In this document: piece by piece, positions 1-10,274 of the stretch
Position numbering within the stretch: the first letter of the stretch is position 1
Layout: every line of letters starts with the position of its first letter
From: Prorocentrum cordatum
Taxonomy: Eukaryota > Sar > Dinophyceae > Prorocentrales > Prorocentraceae
Reading direction: 5' to 3'
DNA length: 64,000 bases
Assembly: GCA_963575745.1 (NCBI GenBank)
Contig: CAUYUJ010003012.1
Span: forward strand, 1-64,000
Program-made: the position numbers and the translations under genes
The notes under the pieces: generated by a model
What the model was told of the DNA's origin: nothing
Databases searched by the model: none
What the model saw: the letters and a program-made list of their open reading frames with translations, nothing else

Positions 1-498
1 GATTACATGTACGTTGAGGCCAACCTGCACACCTTCTCAGATGACGACCTCGAGAAGCTGGTTGCCCACTCGGCCATCGGCCTGGAGCAGTGGCAGCAGT
101 ACCGTCTCCATCTGCAGCGGATGCGAGGCGTTGATGAGGATAACCTATCCGACCTGGGCAGTGAAGTTGCCGACAATGACATGGAGCCCCAGGATCGCGA
201 CAAGTACCGTGACCTCAAGAGGCGAGCGGTGGAGCAAGGCTTGGACGTGCAGTCTGCCCAGGAGTATACCGACCTTCTCTCCAAGCGCATCATGGCGAAG
301 GCGGGCAAGCGTGCCAGAGTGGTGTCCTCCGTCACGGCCGACATGTACCGCAACTTCTGTGTTGCCACGGCCAAGCAAATGGGGGTTCCACGTGCTGCTG
401 CTGCCGTACCACCTGGACAGCTCCCTGCTGCTGCTCCCGCTGCGAAAGGCGCTGGGCGTGCTGCCGCCTCTGACGCCCGCTCGCAGCAGCCTCTTTGA
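1..498 (+). CDS. C-terminal part of LINE-A ORF1 protein (partial)
   Basis: The frame is open from the first base and ends at a TGA at 496-498. It encodes about 165 residues. The first 115 are charged and look like real coding sequence (LHTFSDDDLEKLVAH, DKYRDLKRRAVEQGL); the last 45 are Ala/Pro/Gly-rich. No domain is recognised. Its position just before the endonuclease frame fits the tail of an ORF1 protein, which in LINEs binds the element RNA. It overlaps the next reading frame, so an ORF1/ORF2 overlap or a frameshift fusion are both possible. The start is outside the window. Confidence 0.5.
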   Translation, partial: DYMYVEANLHTFSDDDLEKLVAHSAIGLEQWQQYRLHLQRMRGVDEDNLSDLGSEVADNDMEPQDRDKYRDLKRRAVEQGLDVQSAQEYTDLLSKRIMAKAGKRARVVSSVTADMYRNFCVATAKQMGVPRAAAAVPPGQLPAAAPAAKGAGRAAASDARSQQPL

Positions 499-3400
499 CG
501 AACTGTTGCCTTCGGCCCAGAGAGCCGAAGGCCCATGCTCGCTAGCGCCTTGCCAGTCGCCAGATGCGAGCACTCAGGTATTTTTTAAGTTTGTGAACAT
601 CACACAGTGGTCGAAGCTGACTCAGGACTTCTTGGCAACTAAGGTCGCTGAGGTGGATGGAGTGTTCATTGCGGAACATCACCTTGAAGGGTCGAACCTA
701 TTTCGTGCCAAGAAGACCTGTCGACAGATGAAGTGGAATCCTCATTTCCAGAGTGCTTTACCGTCCCCAGGTGGAGGCACTCACGGAGGAGTTGGGGCTG
801 CTGTACAGCCCAGATTGTGTATACGGAAGTTCCTGATTCAAGCTAAGGGTGCAGTCCAAGTTGGAGCAGGTGATTGTTGGTTCTTCCTTGAGATGCGTCT
901 GAAGTCATGCACGGTTGCAGTAGGTGTGATCTACCTCATTCCGTCCATTGGAGTCTCTGGCGAGAATTCTTCTCGGCTTCGTGCGGTTGCTGAGTTTGTT
1001 CGTGGGCTGTCTATTCCCTGGTTCCTGATGGGGGACTACAATATGTCTGCTGATTTCCTGGAGGATTCGGGCATCCTGGAGCTGATGAACGCTAGGGCCC
1101 TGGTTCCCAAAAATGTTGAGTTCACGTGTTCGACTGGTGAGACTTTGATTGACTATGTTGTCTGTTCGAATCGGTTGTCTGGATATCTGCGAGTCTCCGC
1201 CGACCTCCTGTCCCCGTTCAAGACCCATGCGTGCCTGGACGTGTTGTTGGACCTTGAGGCTATGGTGGAACCCGTCTGTCTCCGTGTCAAGCCCCTGGAG
1301 ATCCCTGAAGCGTATGGACCTGATAACCATTGGTTGAGTTACATGGCTGCCGCCGCTCCCAGTTTCCTCGAGGCCCCCATTGTGATGCCCGGTGACCTCC
1401 ACAACGCGATGCCCGCTCATACTTTGGAAGGTTTGTCTCGGAGTCTTGGGATACAGTACTCTACCTGGTCTAGAGCTATGGAGCTTCGTGATCTGTCTCG
1501 TGCATGTGCCATTGTCACTGACACGCACCGTTACATAGGCAGGGGTTGTATGCTCAAGCGTAAGGACTCGTCCCTCATGACTCGCAACGTGCAGGCGCAG
1601 AGTTTCAAGAACCCTGACTTGTCCTATTGGTCTCTTGTTTCTAGTCGCCTGTATGAGTTGATGAAGTTGACTCGAAAGGCTCCGCATTCTCAGGCCGCGA
1701 TGCAGCACAGGCGCGTCTTGGCTGATTTGTCGTGCCACATTTTTTCTCACATCGAGCCTCTTGAGAGTTCTCAAGCAGCTGTGTCGTGGAAGGATTGCTT
1801 GAACAAACCTCCCTACGTGTGTCATAGATTGGAAGAACTCGTTGAGGCTGCAGGTGTTGTGTGTGCTCGTGCATGGTCTCTCGCACATGCCAAGGCCAAG
1901 AGCAGCATGCGCACGTGGTTGCAGTCATCCCTTCCCCGAGGTGCTAGCCCCGTCCATCGCTATTTGAAAGCTGAGGAAAAAGCTTGCGTTGAGTATTTCC
2001 TGACTCCTGATGGTATCGTGGACACCCCAACCTCGATGATGAGTTTTCGGGAACGGAAGTGGAGTAGATGGTGGACCCCTAACTCTGAACAGCGTGTGTG
2101 TCTGGAGGCAGGCCTTCGAGAGCTTCGTTCGCAAGCATTGGTCGTTCTGCAGGATTTGGATCCACTGGAAGTGCAAGATATTGCTAAGGCCTGTACTTGT
2201 TTCAAGCCACACACGTCTCTAGGCGTCGACATGCTGGCGCCACGCAGTTTGCTCTCTGCTCCCATCGACTCCCTCGAAGTGTTCACAGGTATCATGCGTC
2301 AAGTTGAGCAAACGTTGAGCTTTCCTCCTCAATGCTATGTCTGCCTCATGGCCATGCTGCCTAAGTCCATTTGTGACGAGCGTGCCATTGTCAAGTGCCC
2401 CAGTCTTTACAGAATCTACTGCAAAGCCCGCGGCTTTGATATTGATGATTGGAATAAGGAGCATTTGGATTTCTGGGACTCTGCTGTCAAAGGGTCCTCT
2501 GCTCTTAAGGCTGCTTTATTTCGTGAACTGGCCCATGAAGTGGCCCGTGCTTGTGGGTTCGAATCTTGTGCGCTCCATTGGGACCTCGAGAAGTTCTTCG
2601 ACTCCGTTAGCCCCTGCAAGCTCCTCCACTTTGCCACCAACCGTGGGTGCCCTGGGCACCTCTTGTATATGGGGCTCCTCATTCACACTGCTCCGAGGCT
2701 GTTGGAGGTTTCTGGCAACCTGTCTCGGGTGATTGAGGCTGGGGAGTCTATCTTGGCGGGCTGTAGTCAGAGTATGCCCTGGGTGAAGTGCTACTTGTAC
2801 GGGGTACTGGAGAGGGCTCATAGCAGGGTTCCACAGGGCCTTGGTGATCTCCCACAGGTCCGCGTTCCCATTAGGTCTTATGTTGACGACATCACCCAGT
2901 ACTTGCAGGGTACTCGAGAGTTTATTCGTCGTTATTTGCCGCCTGCGGCGGCGGCTTTCCAGCAGGATATATCAAGTCTTGGCTGTGTGGTCAGCCCGAA
3001 ATCTCTTGCCGTCGCCTCGTCTGTGGAGTTGCAGCGACTCCTTCAAGATGAGTTTAAGAAGCATGGAGTTTCCATCACTTTCTCGCCCAGTGTGAAAGAC
3101 CTGGGCACAGTCACCTCAGCTGGCCGAAGGCGCACTGCTTGGAAATCATATGAAAGACGTGCTATCGCTTTCCGACGTGGTCGTAAGCTGTCCTACCTTG
3201 CAAGGTTGTGTGGAGCTTCGCGTAAGGTCTTCAAGCCTGGCATCCTCTCAGTGGGCTCTTGGGGGCATGCTATGTCTGGACTTCCACCTGGAATATTGAA
3301 GCAGTTTAGAGGCTCCGCGGCTTCCTGTTCGGGGTTCTGGTCGTCGGGGGCATGTACTACCAGTGTATTGCGAGTATTGCATGATACTAAAGATGACCCT

Positions 3401-4495
3401 GTCTATAGGCTACGTGTTGAACAACTTACCCTAATTTCGGAGGTCTGGTCATCCTTGTCTGAAGGGTTGCGCAGTGGAGCTCGGAAGGTCTGGTCTCAAT
3501 TGCATGCGACGGTTGGCCGTGCTCATGAGTCTGACCGTTGGCGACTCGTTCGCGGTCCCATCGCTGCTTTGTATGCTACTGTCTTGGACCTAGGATGGCA
3601 ACCCTCCCACATCGATGAGTGGATTGTGGAAGGCAGGGCTCCCCTAAGAATGGATCGTATTGATTTTCGATATCATGTCACCTCCTGTGTCCGAGATAGT
3701 TGCTCTGCCGCAATTTGGTCTGCCGCTAGTCAGCATTGGTGTGGGCAAGGTCTCTCTTCTGGTGCTGACTTCTCTGTTTTTCGTTCCAAGCACAAGAAGC
3801 TGCTGGATGAAGGTGATTTCAAGAATGCCGCACTCTTGACCACCATTGTTGTTGGAGGATGCTGGCCTGAAAGTCGGCTACAAGACGCTGGCTACCGTAC
3901 AACAGGCCGTTGCTTCCGATGTGGAGATGATAAAGAAACTCCGTTGCATCGGGCTTGGCAGTGCCCGTGCAATTCTTACCTACCCGACCCCGCCGTTGCT
4001 GAAAGCGAGTATTTGGTTCCTGAGGCCCTTGGTGCTGACCCTCAGAGTGCCTTCTTCACGCGCGGGCTTCCTAGCTGGGACGCTACCTGTGGGCACCTGC
4101 CGTCCCCGAAGGAGCTCCTGTGGGCCTGGGGCCCCCTACGAGTCCAGCATCGTGTCGTCGGAGGTATTTGGGGCCTTGATGGCTCTGGAGGTGTTTATGC
4201 CAAGGACAAGAGGTTACGACGTTGTGCTTGGTCTATTGTGTGCTTGGGTGATCCTGTTGGGCTCTCTTTGCAGTTATCTACAGTCCTCTGCGGCACCCTA
4301 CCTACTCTTGAACAATCCAGTCCGAGGTCTGAGTTGTATGCCTTCCTGACAGTCCTATTACGAACGAGTGGAGATATTGTATGTTATTCTGATTACCTGC
4401 CCCTGGTTAAAAGGGGTCAGGCAGCCACGGGCTCAGGTGATGGCGAACAGCTCGATGCTCGATCTCTGGGCTCTGATCTGGAATGCGATCGATGA
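14..4495 (+). CDS. LINE-A ORF2: endonuclease, reverse transcriptase, start of RNase H
   Basis: This open frame of 1493 codons carries the replication enzyme of LINE-A. The first 160 codons overlap the ORF1 frame and look non-coding, so translation probably starts later; no clear start codon is seen. An endonuclease/exonuclease/phosphatase fold lies at about residues 190-415: FVNITQW, catalytic Glu near 221 (AEHHLEG), GDYNMS near 340, IDYVV near 380. The reverse transcriptase lies at about 720-1060. Motif A is WDLEKFFDSV (Asp near 857) and motif C is YVDD at 956-959; motif B reads AGCSQS, without the usual QG. RNase H starts near 1385 with Asp in LDGSGG, Glu in SELYAF and Asp in YSDYLPL. The frame then breaks, and the last part of RNase H is in another frame from about 4430. 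Confidence 0.85.
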   Translation: MRPTCTPSQMTTSRSWLPTRPSAWSSGSSTVSICSGCEALMRITYPTWAVKLPTMTWSPRIATSTVTSRGERWSKAWTCSLPRSIPTFSPSASWRRRASVPEWCPPSRPTCTATSVLPRPSKWGFHVLLLPYHLDSSLLLLPLRKALGVLPPLTPARSSLFDELLPSAQRAEGPCSLAPCQSPDASTQVFFKFVNITQWSKLTQDFLATKVAEVDGVFIAEHHLEGSNLFRAKKTCRQMKWNPHFQSALPSPGGGTHGGVGAAVQPRLCIRKFLIQAKGAVQVGAGDCWFFLEMRLKSCTVAVGVIYLIPSIGVSGENSSRLRAVAEFVRGLSIPWFLMGDYNMSADFLEDSGILELMNARALVPKNVEFTCSTGETLIDYVVCSNRLSGYLRVSADLLSPFKTHACLDVLLDLEAMVEPVCLRVKPLEIPEAYGPDNHWLSYMAAAAPSFLEAPIVMPGDLHNAMPAHTLEGLSRSLGIQYSTWSRAMELRDLSRACAIVTDTHRYIGRGCMLKRKDSSLMTRNVQAQSFKNPDLSYWSLVSSRLYELMKLTRKAPHSQAAMQHRRVLADLSCHIFSHIEPLESSQAAVSWKDCLNKPPYVCHRLEELVEAAGVVCARAWSLAHAKAKSSMRTWLQSSLPRGASPVHRYLKAEEKACVEYFLTPDGIVDTPTSMMSFRERKWSRWWTPNSEQRVCLEAGLRELRSQALVVLQDLDPLEVQDIAKACTCFKPHTSLGVDMLAPRSLLSAPIDSLEVFTGIMRQVEQTLSFPPQCYVCLMAMLPKSICDERAIVKCPSLYRIYCKARGFDIDDWNKEHLDFWDSAVKGSSALKAALFRELAHEVARACGFESCALHWDLEKFFDSVSPCKLLHFATNRGCPGHLLYMGLLIHTAPRLLEVSGNLSRVIEAGESILAGCSQSMPWVKCYLYGVLERAHSRVPQGLGDLPQVRVPIRSYVDDITQYLQGTREFIRRYLPPAAAAFQQDISSLGCVVSPKSLAVASSVELQRLLQDEFKKHGVSITFSPSVKDLGTVTSAGRRRTAWKSYERRAIAFRRGRKLSYLARLCGASRKVFKPGILSVGSWGHAMSGLPPGILKQFRGSAASCSGFWSSGACTTSVLRVLHDTKDDPVYRLRVEQLTLISEVWSSLSEGLRSGARKVWSQLHATVGRAHESDRWRLVRGPIAALYATVLDLGWQPSHIDEWIVEGRAPLRMDRIDFRYHVTSCVRDSCSAAIWSAASQHWCGQGLSSGADFSVFRSKHKKLLDEGDFKNAALLTTIVVGGCWPESRLQDAGYRTTGRCFRCGDDKETPLHRAWQCPCNSYLPDPAVAESEYLVPEALGADPQSAFFTRGLPSWDATCGHLPSPKELLWAWGPLRVQHRVVGGIWGLDGSGGVYAKDKRLRRCAWSIVCLGDPVGLSLQLSTVLCGTLPTLEQSSPRSELYAFLTVLLRTSGDIVCYSDYLPLVKRGQAATGSGDGEQLDARSLGSDLECDR

Positions 4496-5192
4496 TCGGG
4501 GCCCTGGTCAGGTTGAAGTCATTTGGACCAAGAGCCACGCCTCGGCCCAACAGAGGGCCCATTATTCCATCTGTGATGTAGAGTATTTTCTGAACTTTTG
4601 TGCTGATTTCTTCGCGGGCTGGGCGGCTGAGAGGGCTGCCCCCACGGAGGAGCAAGTTGAAACTACTAGGTTTGTCGATCGTATTACTAGTCACACGTTG
4701 GACCGCCTGCTGGCGGTCCATAAGGAGGTCGTTTCTGAGAACCCTCGGCGTGTCTCGGATAGACTCGGGCGCCCCCCCCCAAGGCCTGCACCCTTGCCTT
4801 CCTTTCTGGTGCGCAAGGGCCGTCTGAGGGCGGCGGGCCACGAGCCGACGCGCCGAGGGTCTTGCCTCCAGTGTGTGATTTGTGCTCGTAAGTTCTTGTT
4901 GAGGGGGAAGGTCCAAGACTTTTTCCCTGGCCCATGTGCTGGGCCTCCCCACCTCTCCTCTGACCCTCTGGTCCACCCCCTGTACCCCAGGTGTGCCAGG
5001 AGTCATCGTTTGCAAGTTTTGAGAGGAGTTCTATACTGTTTGCATTGCGGAGCTCATGCAACTGTGAATGCGCAGAGTTTGTCCCAGCCTTGCAAGACGG
5101 ACAAGCCCCCCTCCAAAGCAGGGAAAGAGGTTCTGTCACGGCTGTCCAGGGGGTTGCCCCCCAAGAGCGGAGGTAAGTTCCCGCATGTCTGA
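4368..5192 (+). CDS. LINE-A ORF2 continuation: end of RNase H and C-terminal Cys domain (frameshifted)
   Basis: Homology resumes in this frame at about 4430. WTKSHAS and NFCADFFAGWAAE supply the final RNase H His and Asp region. About 60 codons later a Cys-rich module begins (CLQCVICARKF, then CLHCGAHATV and a last Cys). The tail RLSRGLPP matches RLSKGLFP in LINE-C. The shift from the previous frame corresponds to one extra base, or two missing, between about 4405 and 4445. The first 20 or so codons of this open frame are not real coding sequence. The Cys module may bind nucleic acid, but that is inference. Confidence 0.75.
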   Translation: MEILYVILITCPWLKGVRQPRAQVMANSSMLDLWALIWNAIDDRGPGQVEVIWTKSHASAQQRAHYSICDVEYFLNFCADFFAGWAAERAAPTEEQVETTRFVDRITSHTLDRLLAVHKEVVSENPRRVSDRLGRPPPRPAPLPSFLVRKGRLRAAGHEPTRRGSCLQCVICARKFLLRGKVQDFFPGPCAGPPHLSSDPLVHPLYPRCARSHRLQVLRGVLYCLHCGAHATVNAQSLSQPCKTDKPPSKAGKEVLSRLSRGLPPKSGGKFPHV

Positions 5193-5612
5193 TTCTGTTC
5201 CTGCGCCCAGGCTAGACCTGGTCTCCGCATGCCTCGTCAGTTTTTTTAAGGGGGGGGGGTCAGTCCGCCCGCCTCCTCCGGCACCTACAGCAACACTATC
5301 ACATGTGCCCCCAACCCGAAAGTCGCATCTGGTCATATTGCATCGCCCCACATGAATCCTCATGACATCAGCAATCATCCCGCCTCCTCCTCCTCCTCCT
5401 GTCCTACTTTTTTATCCCCTCATGAGTACTGAGAGCACGAAACCCACACCTCTGCCTTGTCCAGTGATTCCTCCTACTAAATAACTACCGTCCACCACCA
5501 CGAAATAATACCCCTTCTGATGGATCAGCGGGTGTGTGGTTTCTTTTCCGGTGCGTGTTTTGGTGGTTTGGTGTTTCGGTTTGTTTGGGGCGTTCCGCCC
5601 ATTATGACTAAA
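5193..5612 (+). other. Probable 3' untranslated region of LINE-A
   Basis: No gene is seen. The stretch follows the stop codon of the Cys module and has mixed, non-repetitive sequence with a C/T bias and a G9-10 run near 5252. It ends at TCC-rich DNA near 5613. No poly-A or other defined tail is visible. Confidence 0.45.
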
Positions 5613-6134
5613 GACTAATCCTCCTCGTCTCCTCCTTTATCCCGCCCCTCCCCTTTCCTGCTGCCGGCTCCTCCTCACCTCGCCACCCCTTGCCATACGC
5701 CTGCGTCACTCCTCCTACTTCCTAAGTAACCTCATACGTGTTACGCATCGCCTCCTCAAGCCTCTAATGTTTACTACCTCATCCTCCCCTCTCCTCCTCC
5801 TCCAGCTCTCCTTACCTCCTCCTCCGCCTCCTCCTCTCCTCCTCCGCCTCCTCCTTCCTCCTCCGCCTCCTCCTCCTCCCCCTCGTCCTAACTTGTCCTC
5901 ATTGTCATCCTTGTCCTCCTTGTCCTGCTACTCATCCTCCTCGTCCCCTCGGCCTAATCGTCCTCCTCCTGCCATCCCTATCCTCTTCTTCTTCTTCCTC
6001 CTCCTCCTACTCCTCCTCCTCCTCCTCCTCCTCGTCTTCCACCTCCTCCTCCTCCTCCTCCTCCTCGTCCTCCTCCTTCTCCTCCTCCTCCTCCTCCTCT
6101 TCCTCCTGCTCCTCCTCCTCCTGCTCCCCCCCTT
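5613..6134 (+). repeat. TCC-rich polypyrimidine tract
   Basis: Imperfect (TCC)n with interruptions, purer from about 5767 on. Open frames across it are leucine/proline/serine repeats and are not genes. It abuts the 3' end of LINE-A. Confidence 0.9.
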
Positions 6135-6330
6135 CCTCCGAAGCTGGGGTCGGCCGCGCTGCCGCCGCCGATCACGCCCCGACCCGCCAAGCGCGCGGCC
6201 CTCAGTCGGCTCGGCCCCCGCGCCGCTGGACCGACCCGCGCTTCGCCAGGAACACCTTCCGGTCACCAGCGCCGCCCGACGCGAGCGCGGCGACGGCCTC
6301 GGAGGGCCAGCGTCGAGGAGGGATGGATGG
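6135..6330. other. GC-rich core between TCC and GGA tracts
   Basis: About 195 bp of G+C-rich mixed sequence separates a polypyrimidine tract on the left from a polypurine tract on the right. No convincing gene or RNA is seen. It would form the loop if the two tracts paired. Confidence 0.5.
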
Positions 6331-6985
6331 AGGGAGGAGGAGGAGGAAGAGGAGGAGGAGGAGGAGGAGGAGGAGGAGGAGGAGGGAGGCAATGGAGGAG
6401 GAAGGAGGAGGCGGAGGAAGAGGAGGCAGGAGGAGGAGGAGGGAGGAGGGAGGGGAGGGGATGAGGGAGGAGGAGGTAGAGGAGGGAGGAGGCGGAGGAG
6501 GAGAAGGGGAGGAGAGGAGAATGGAAGAGAGGAAGAGGAGAGGAGGAGGACGAGGAGGAGGAGAAGGAGGACGGAGGAGGAGGAAGAGCAGGAGGAGGAA
6601 GAGCAGGAGGGAGGAGGAGGAGAGGAGGAGGAGGAGGAGGAAGAGGAAAGGAAAAGGAGGAGGAGGATGGAGGGAAGAGGACGAGGAGGAGGAGGAAGGA
6701 GAGGGAAGGAGTGAGGAGGAGGGAGGACGAACGACTAGGAGGACGAGGAGGAGGAGGAGGAGGAGGAGGAGGAGAAGGAGGAGGCGGACGAGGAGGAGAA
6801 GGAGGAGGAGGATGAGGAGGGGAGAAGGAGGAGGAGGATTAACATATTGGAAAAGGAAAAAGGAGGATGAGGATTAAGATAAGGAGGAGGAGCAGGAGGA
6901 GGAGGAGGTGGAGGAGGAGGTGGAGGAGGACGAGGACGGGGGGATGAGGACGAGGAGGAGGAGGAGGCGAGAAGGCAAAACTCAT
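6331..6985 (+). repeat. GGA-rich polypurine tract
   Basis: About 650 bp of almost pure purine on the + strand, mostly GGA with GAA and GGG interruptions. Glu/Arg/Gly-repeat open frames here are shadows of the repeat. Confidence 0.92.
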
Positions 6986-6989
6986 TGAA

Positions 6990-7900
6990 CAACCATGGAA
7001 ACATGAAGGATTTGGGCCTCTGGGGGCATGCTCTGGAGTACTGTTGGAGGCTCTTGGCGGCCTCTTGGGGGCCTTGGGGGCTTGTGTGGGCGTATGGGGG
7101 CCCAGGATTCGGAGTGTCAGGGTTTTTCCCCGTGCTTTGGCCCCCCCTTGGGCCTGGCTTGGGGTCCTCTGGGGCCGTCTTGGGCGCCTCTTGGGCCATC
7201 TTGGGGCTCCCTGGGCCGTCTGGGGACGCGCTTGGAGGCCTCTTGGGCCGTCCTGGGGCGGTCTTGTGGTTCTCTCCGGCCGTCGTGGAGCGTCGGCTAG
7301 CCGAGAAGACGAGAATTCAAAATTCCTTCCAAAACCATGAGAAAGGAAGGATTTGGGCCTCTGGGGGCATGCGTCGGGGTACTGTTGGAGGCTCTTGGCG
7401 GCCTCTTGGGGGGCCTTGGGGCCTTGTGTGGGCGTATGGGGGCCCAGGACTCGGAGGGTCAGGGTATTTCCCCGTGCTTTGGCCCCCTCTTGGGCCTGGC
7501 TTGGGGTCCTCTGGGGCCGTCTTGGGCGCCTCTTGGGCCATCTTGGGGCTCCCTGGGCCGTCTGGGGCCGCGCTTGGACAACTTGGAGGCCTGTTGGGCC
7601 GTCCTGGGGCGGTCTGGTGGGTCTCTTCGGCCGGCTTGGAGCGTCGGCTAGCCGAAGAGGTGAGCAGGCAAAACTCCTTCAAAAACCAGGGAAACATTCA
7701 GGATTTTGGCCTCTGGGGGCATGCTTCTGAGGACTGTTGGAGGCTCTTGGAGGCCTCTAGAGCCTTGGTGGGGTCCTCTAGGGGGTCTATTTGCCCTTGT
7801 TGGGGGCCTCTAGGGGGCCTCTTGGACGCTCCTTGGAGCCTCTTATGGCCAGTTCGGCGCGTCTGCGGGGGGAGGGCTCGATTTGTGACGCTCGGGGGCC
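6990..7900. repeat. Tandem 337-bp units of the GGCCGTCTTGG-type array
   Basis: Two near-identical units start near 7010 and 7347, each beginning GGATTTGGGCCTCTGGGGGC and ending with a short A-rich box (CCGAGAAGACGAGAATTC type). A third, diverged unit starts near 7700. No gene. Translation gives meaningless Gly/Leu/Trp/Pro repeats. Confidence 0.85.
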
Positions 7901-7939
7901 AGGATCTGCGTGAGGGGTGTCGAAAAATGGCCCTCCAGG

Positions 7940-8015
7940 GAGCGCATCGGTGCACGACCTTCTGGCACGCGCTGATGTCCGCCATAGAGAAGAGACTAGT
8001 GTGTACCTGTGGTGT
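7940..8015 (-). pseudogene. Truncated PPR-like head
   Basis: Read on the minus strand this gives 'SLFSMADISACQK', the first part of the PPR-like motif 'YNAGISACEKG'. Homology stops exactly after GCCAGAAG, and the next bases are GTCGTG. Either a truncated copy or an exon end with a GT donor. Confidence 0.5.
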
Positions 8016-8039
8016 GATCACCGCTATCGACGTTGAGGG

Positions 8040-9060
8040 GGGCAGTGCTTGTAGGGCGTGCCTCCACACGCAAGGGGTGTCACTCCACTTGCTTGTGGGC
8101 TCTCTTGGAATCCACTTGACGTCGATCTGAAAGCTCTTCTGGGCCCTCTTGGGGCCTGCTTGGGCCTACCCTGGGGCTTCAAGCGGGTCTTGGGCGGCGC
8201 CTGGGAGCACTCCGAGAGGGCCCCAAGTGGGCCCGGAGAGAATCCAACAGCTAGTGGAGTGACGCCACGTTCTTGTGGGCCATCTTGGAGGGCCCTGGTG
8301 GAGCTCTCTGGGGGTCTCCCCTTGAAGCCTCTCGGGACCCTCTCGGAGCTACCCTGGGGCCCCAGGCAAAAGTCAGGCGAGCTCCTGTGAGGCTCCAACA
8401 GGGCCCTAAGTGCACCCCAAGAGGGCCCAAAAGGAAGTGGCGCCACCCTACTTTCCTTTAGGCTCTCTCGGAGTGCACTTCAAGCGTCTTCGAAGCCTCC
8501 TTGTGGTCTCGTGGGGCCCGCTCCTGCCTACCCTGCGGCTTCAGCCGGGACTGAGGCGGCCTCTGGGAGCGCTCGGAGAGCGCCCCAAGTGGGCCCGAAT
8601 AGAATCCACAAGCGAGGGGTGTCACTCCACTTGCTTGTGGGCTCTCTTGGAATCCACTTGAAGCCGCTCTGAAAGCTCTTCTGGGCCCTCTTGGGGCCTG
8701 CTTGGGCCTACCCTGGGGCTTCAAGCGGGTCTTGGGCGGCGCCGAGGAGCACCCAGAGAGGGCCCCAAGTGGGCCCGGAGAGAATCCAACAGCCAGTGGA
8801 GTGACGCCACGTTCTTGTGGGCCATCTTGGAGGCCCCTTGAAGCCTCTCGGGGTCGGAACTACTCTGGGACTCCAGGCAAAAGTCAGGCGAGCGGCGAGC
8901 TCCTGGGAGGCCCCGACAGGGCCCCAAGTGCTCCCCAAGACTCCAAGAGGGCCCAAGAAGGAAGTGGCGTCGCTCACCTTGCTGTTGGGCTCTCTCGGAA
9001 TGCACTTCAAGCCGTCTTCGAAGCCTCCTTCTGGTCTCGTCGAGCCCGCTCCTGCCTGCC
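8040..9060. repeat. Dispersed array repeat, two copies about 540 bp apart
   Basis: Segments at about 8060-8400 and 8600-8940 are near copies. Each has a 'GTGTCACTCCACTTGCTTG' block followed by GC-rich CTCTTGGGGCC repeats. The same family recurs at 15.44-16.25 and 16.56-16.9 kb. No gene is seen. Confidence 0.8.
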
Positions 9061-9061
9061 C

Positions 9062-9334
<273 letters not shown>

Positions 9335-9340
<6 letters not shown>

Positions 9341-9654
9341 CGGCTTAAGACCCTTCAGCGGTTGTCGTGACCTCTTCGAATTCCCTTCCGGCCGGACGTC
9401 TGGCCTTCAAACGCTTGTTACAATTCTGATTGTGTGCGGGTCCCTAGGAAAGTTTTTGGGGTCCTCTTGGACGGTTCCCGGGCGACGACGACAACGACGA
9501 CGACGACCTCGGATGAAGAAACTTCAGCGGTTGTCGTGGCCTCTTCGAATTTCCTTCCGGCCAGACGTCTGGCTTTCAAACGCCCGTTGCGATTCTGATT
9601 GCGCGAGGGGCCCCTTGGGAAACTTGTGGTGACTTCTTGGGTGGTTGGTTCTCG

Positions 9655-9696
<42 letters not shown>

Positions 9697-10195
9697 CTCG
9701 GATTTAGACCCTTCAGCGGTTTTCGCGGCGTCTTCGAATTTCCTTGCGGCCAGACGTCTGGCCGTCAAGCGCCTGTTGCGATTCTCATTGAGTGCGGGCC
9801 CCTAGGAAAGCTTGTGGGGACCTCTCGGGTGGTTCTCGGGGCTCGTGTCGGTTCTCGTGGAAGCTTGCTGGAGGTCTCGGGAGACGTCGGGGGACACCCC
9901 AAGGGCTACCGGGGCCTCTCGGGTGGTTCTCGGGCGACGACGACGACGACGACGACCTTGGATGAAGACCCTTCAGCGGTTGTCGTGGCCTCTTCGAATT
10001 TCCTTCCGGTCGGACGACCTTCAAACGACTGTCACGGTTCTCATTGTGCGCGGGCCTCTTGGGATGCTTGTGGTGACCTCTTGGGTGGTTCTCGGGGCTT
10101 GCGTCGATTCTCAGGGGAGCTTGCTGGAGGCCTCGGGAAACTCTGGGGGGCACTCTAGGGGCCGTCGGGGCTCTCGACGGGTTTTCAAGCGACGC

Positions 10196-10274
<79 letters not shown>

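Larger units (their letters stand above)
1..5612 (+). mobile_element. LINE-A, non-LTR retrotransposon, 5' end outside the window
   Basis: The block reads as the 3' part of a non-LTR retrotransposon: end of an ORF1, then apurinic-type endonuclease, reverse transcriptase, RNase H and a C-terminal Cys-rich module. The last recognisable codon is at 5192. About 420 bp of 3' untranslated sequence follows, until TCC-rich sequence starts near 5613. No poly-A tail is seen. The 5' end lies beyond the window. One frameshift in RNase H suggests a dead or dying copy, unless it is an assembly error. The domain order is the same as in LINE-C at 50.7-58.1 kb, and both share the C-terminal signature. Confidence 0.88.

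Noticed and set aside
5767-6714. 315-codon open frame through TCC and GGA tracts
   Set aside because: Leu/Pro then Glu/Arg repeats, explained by the microsatellites.
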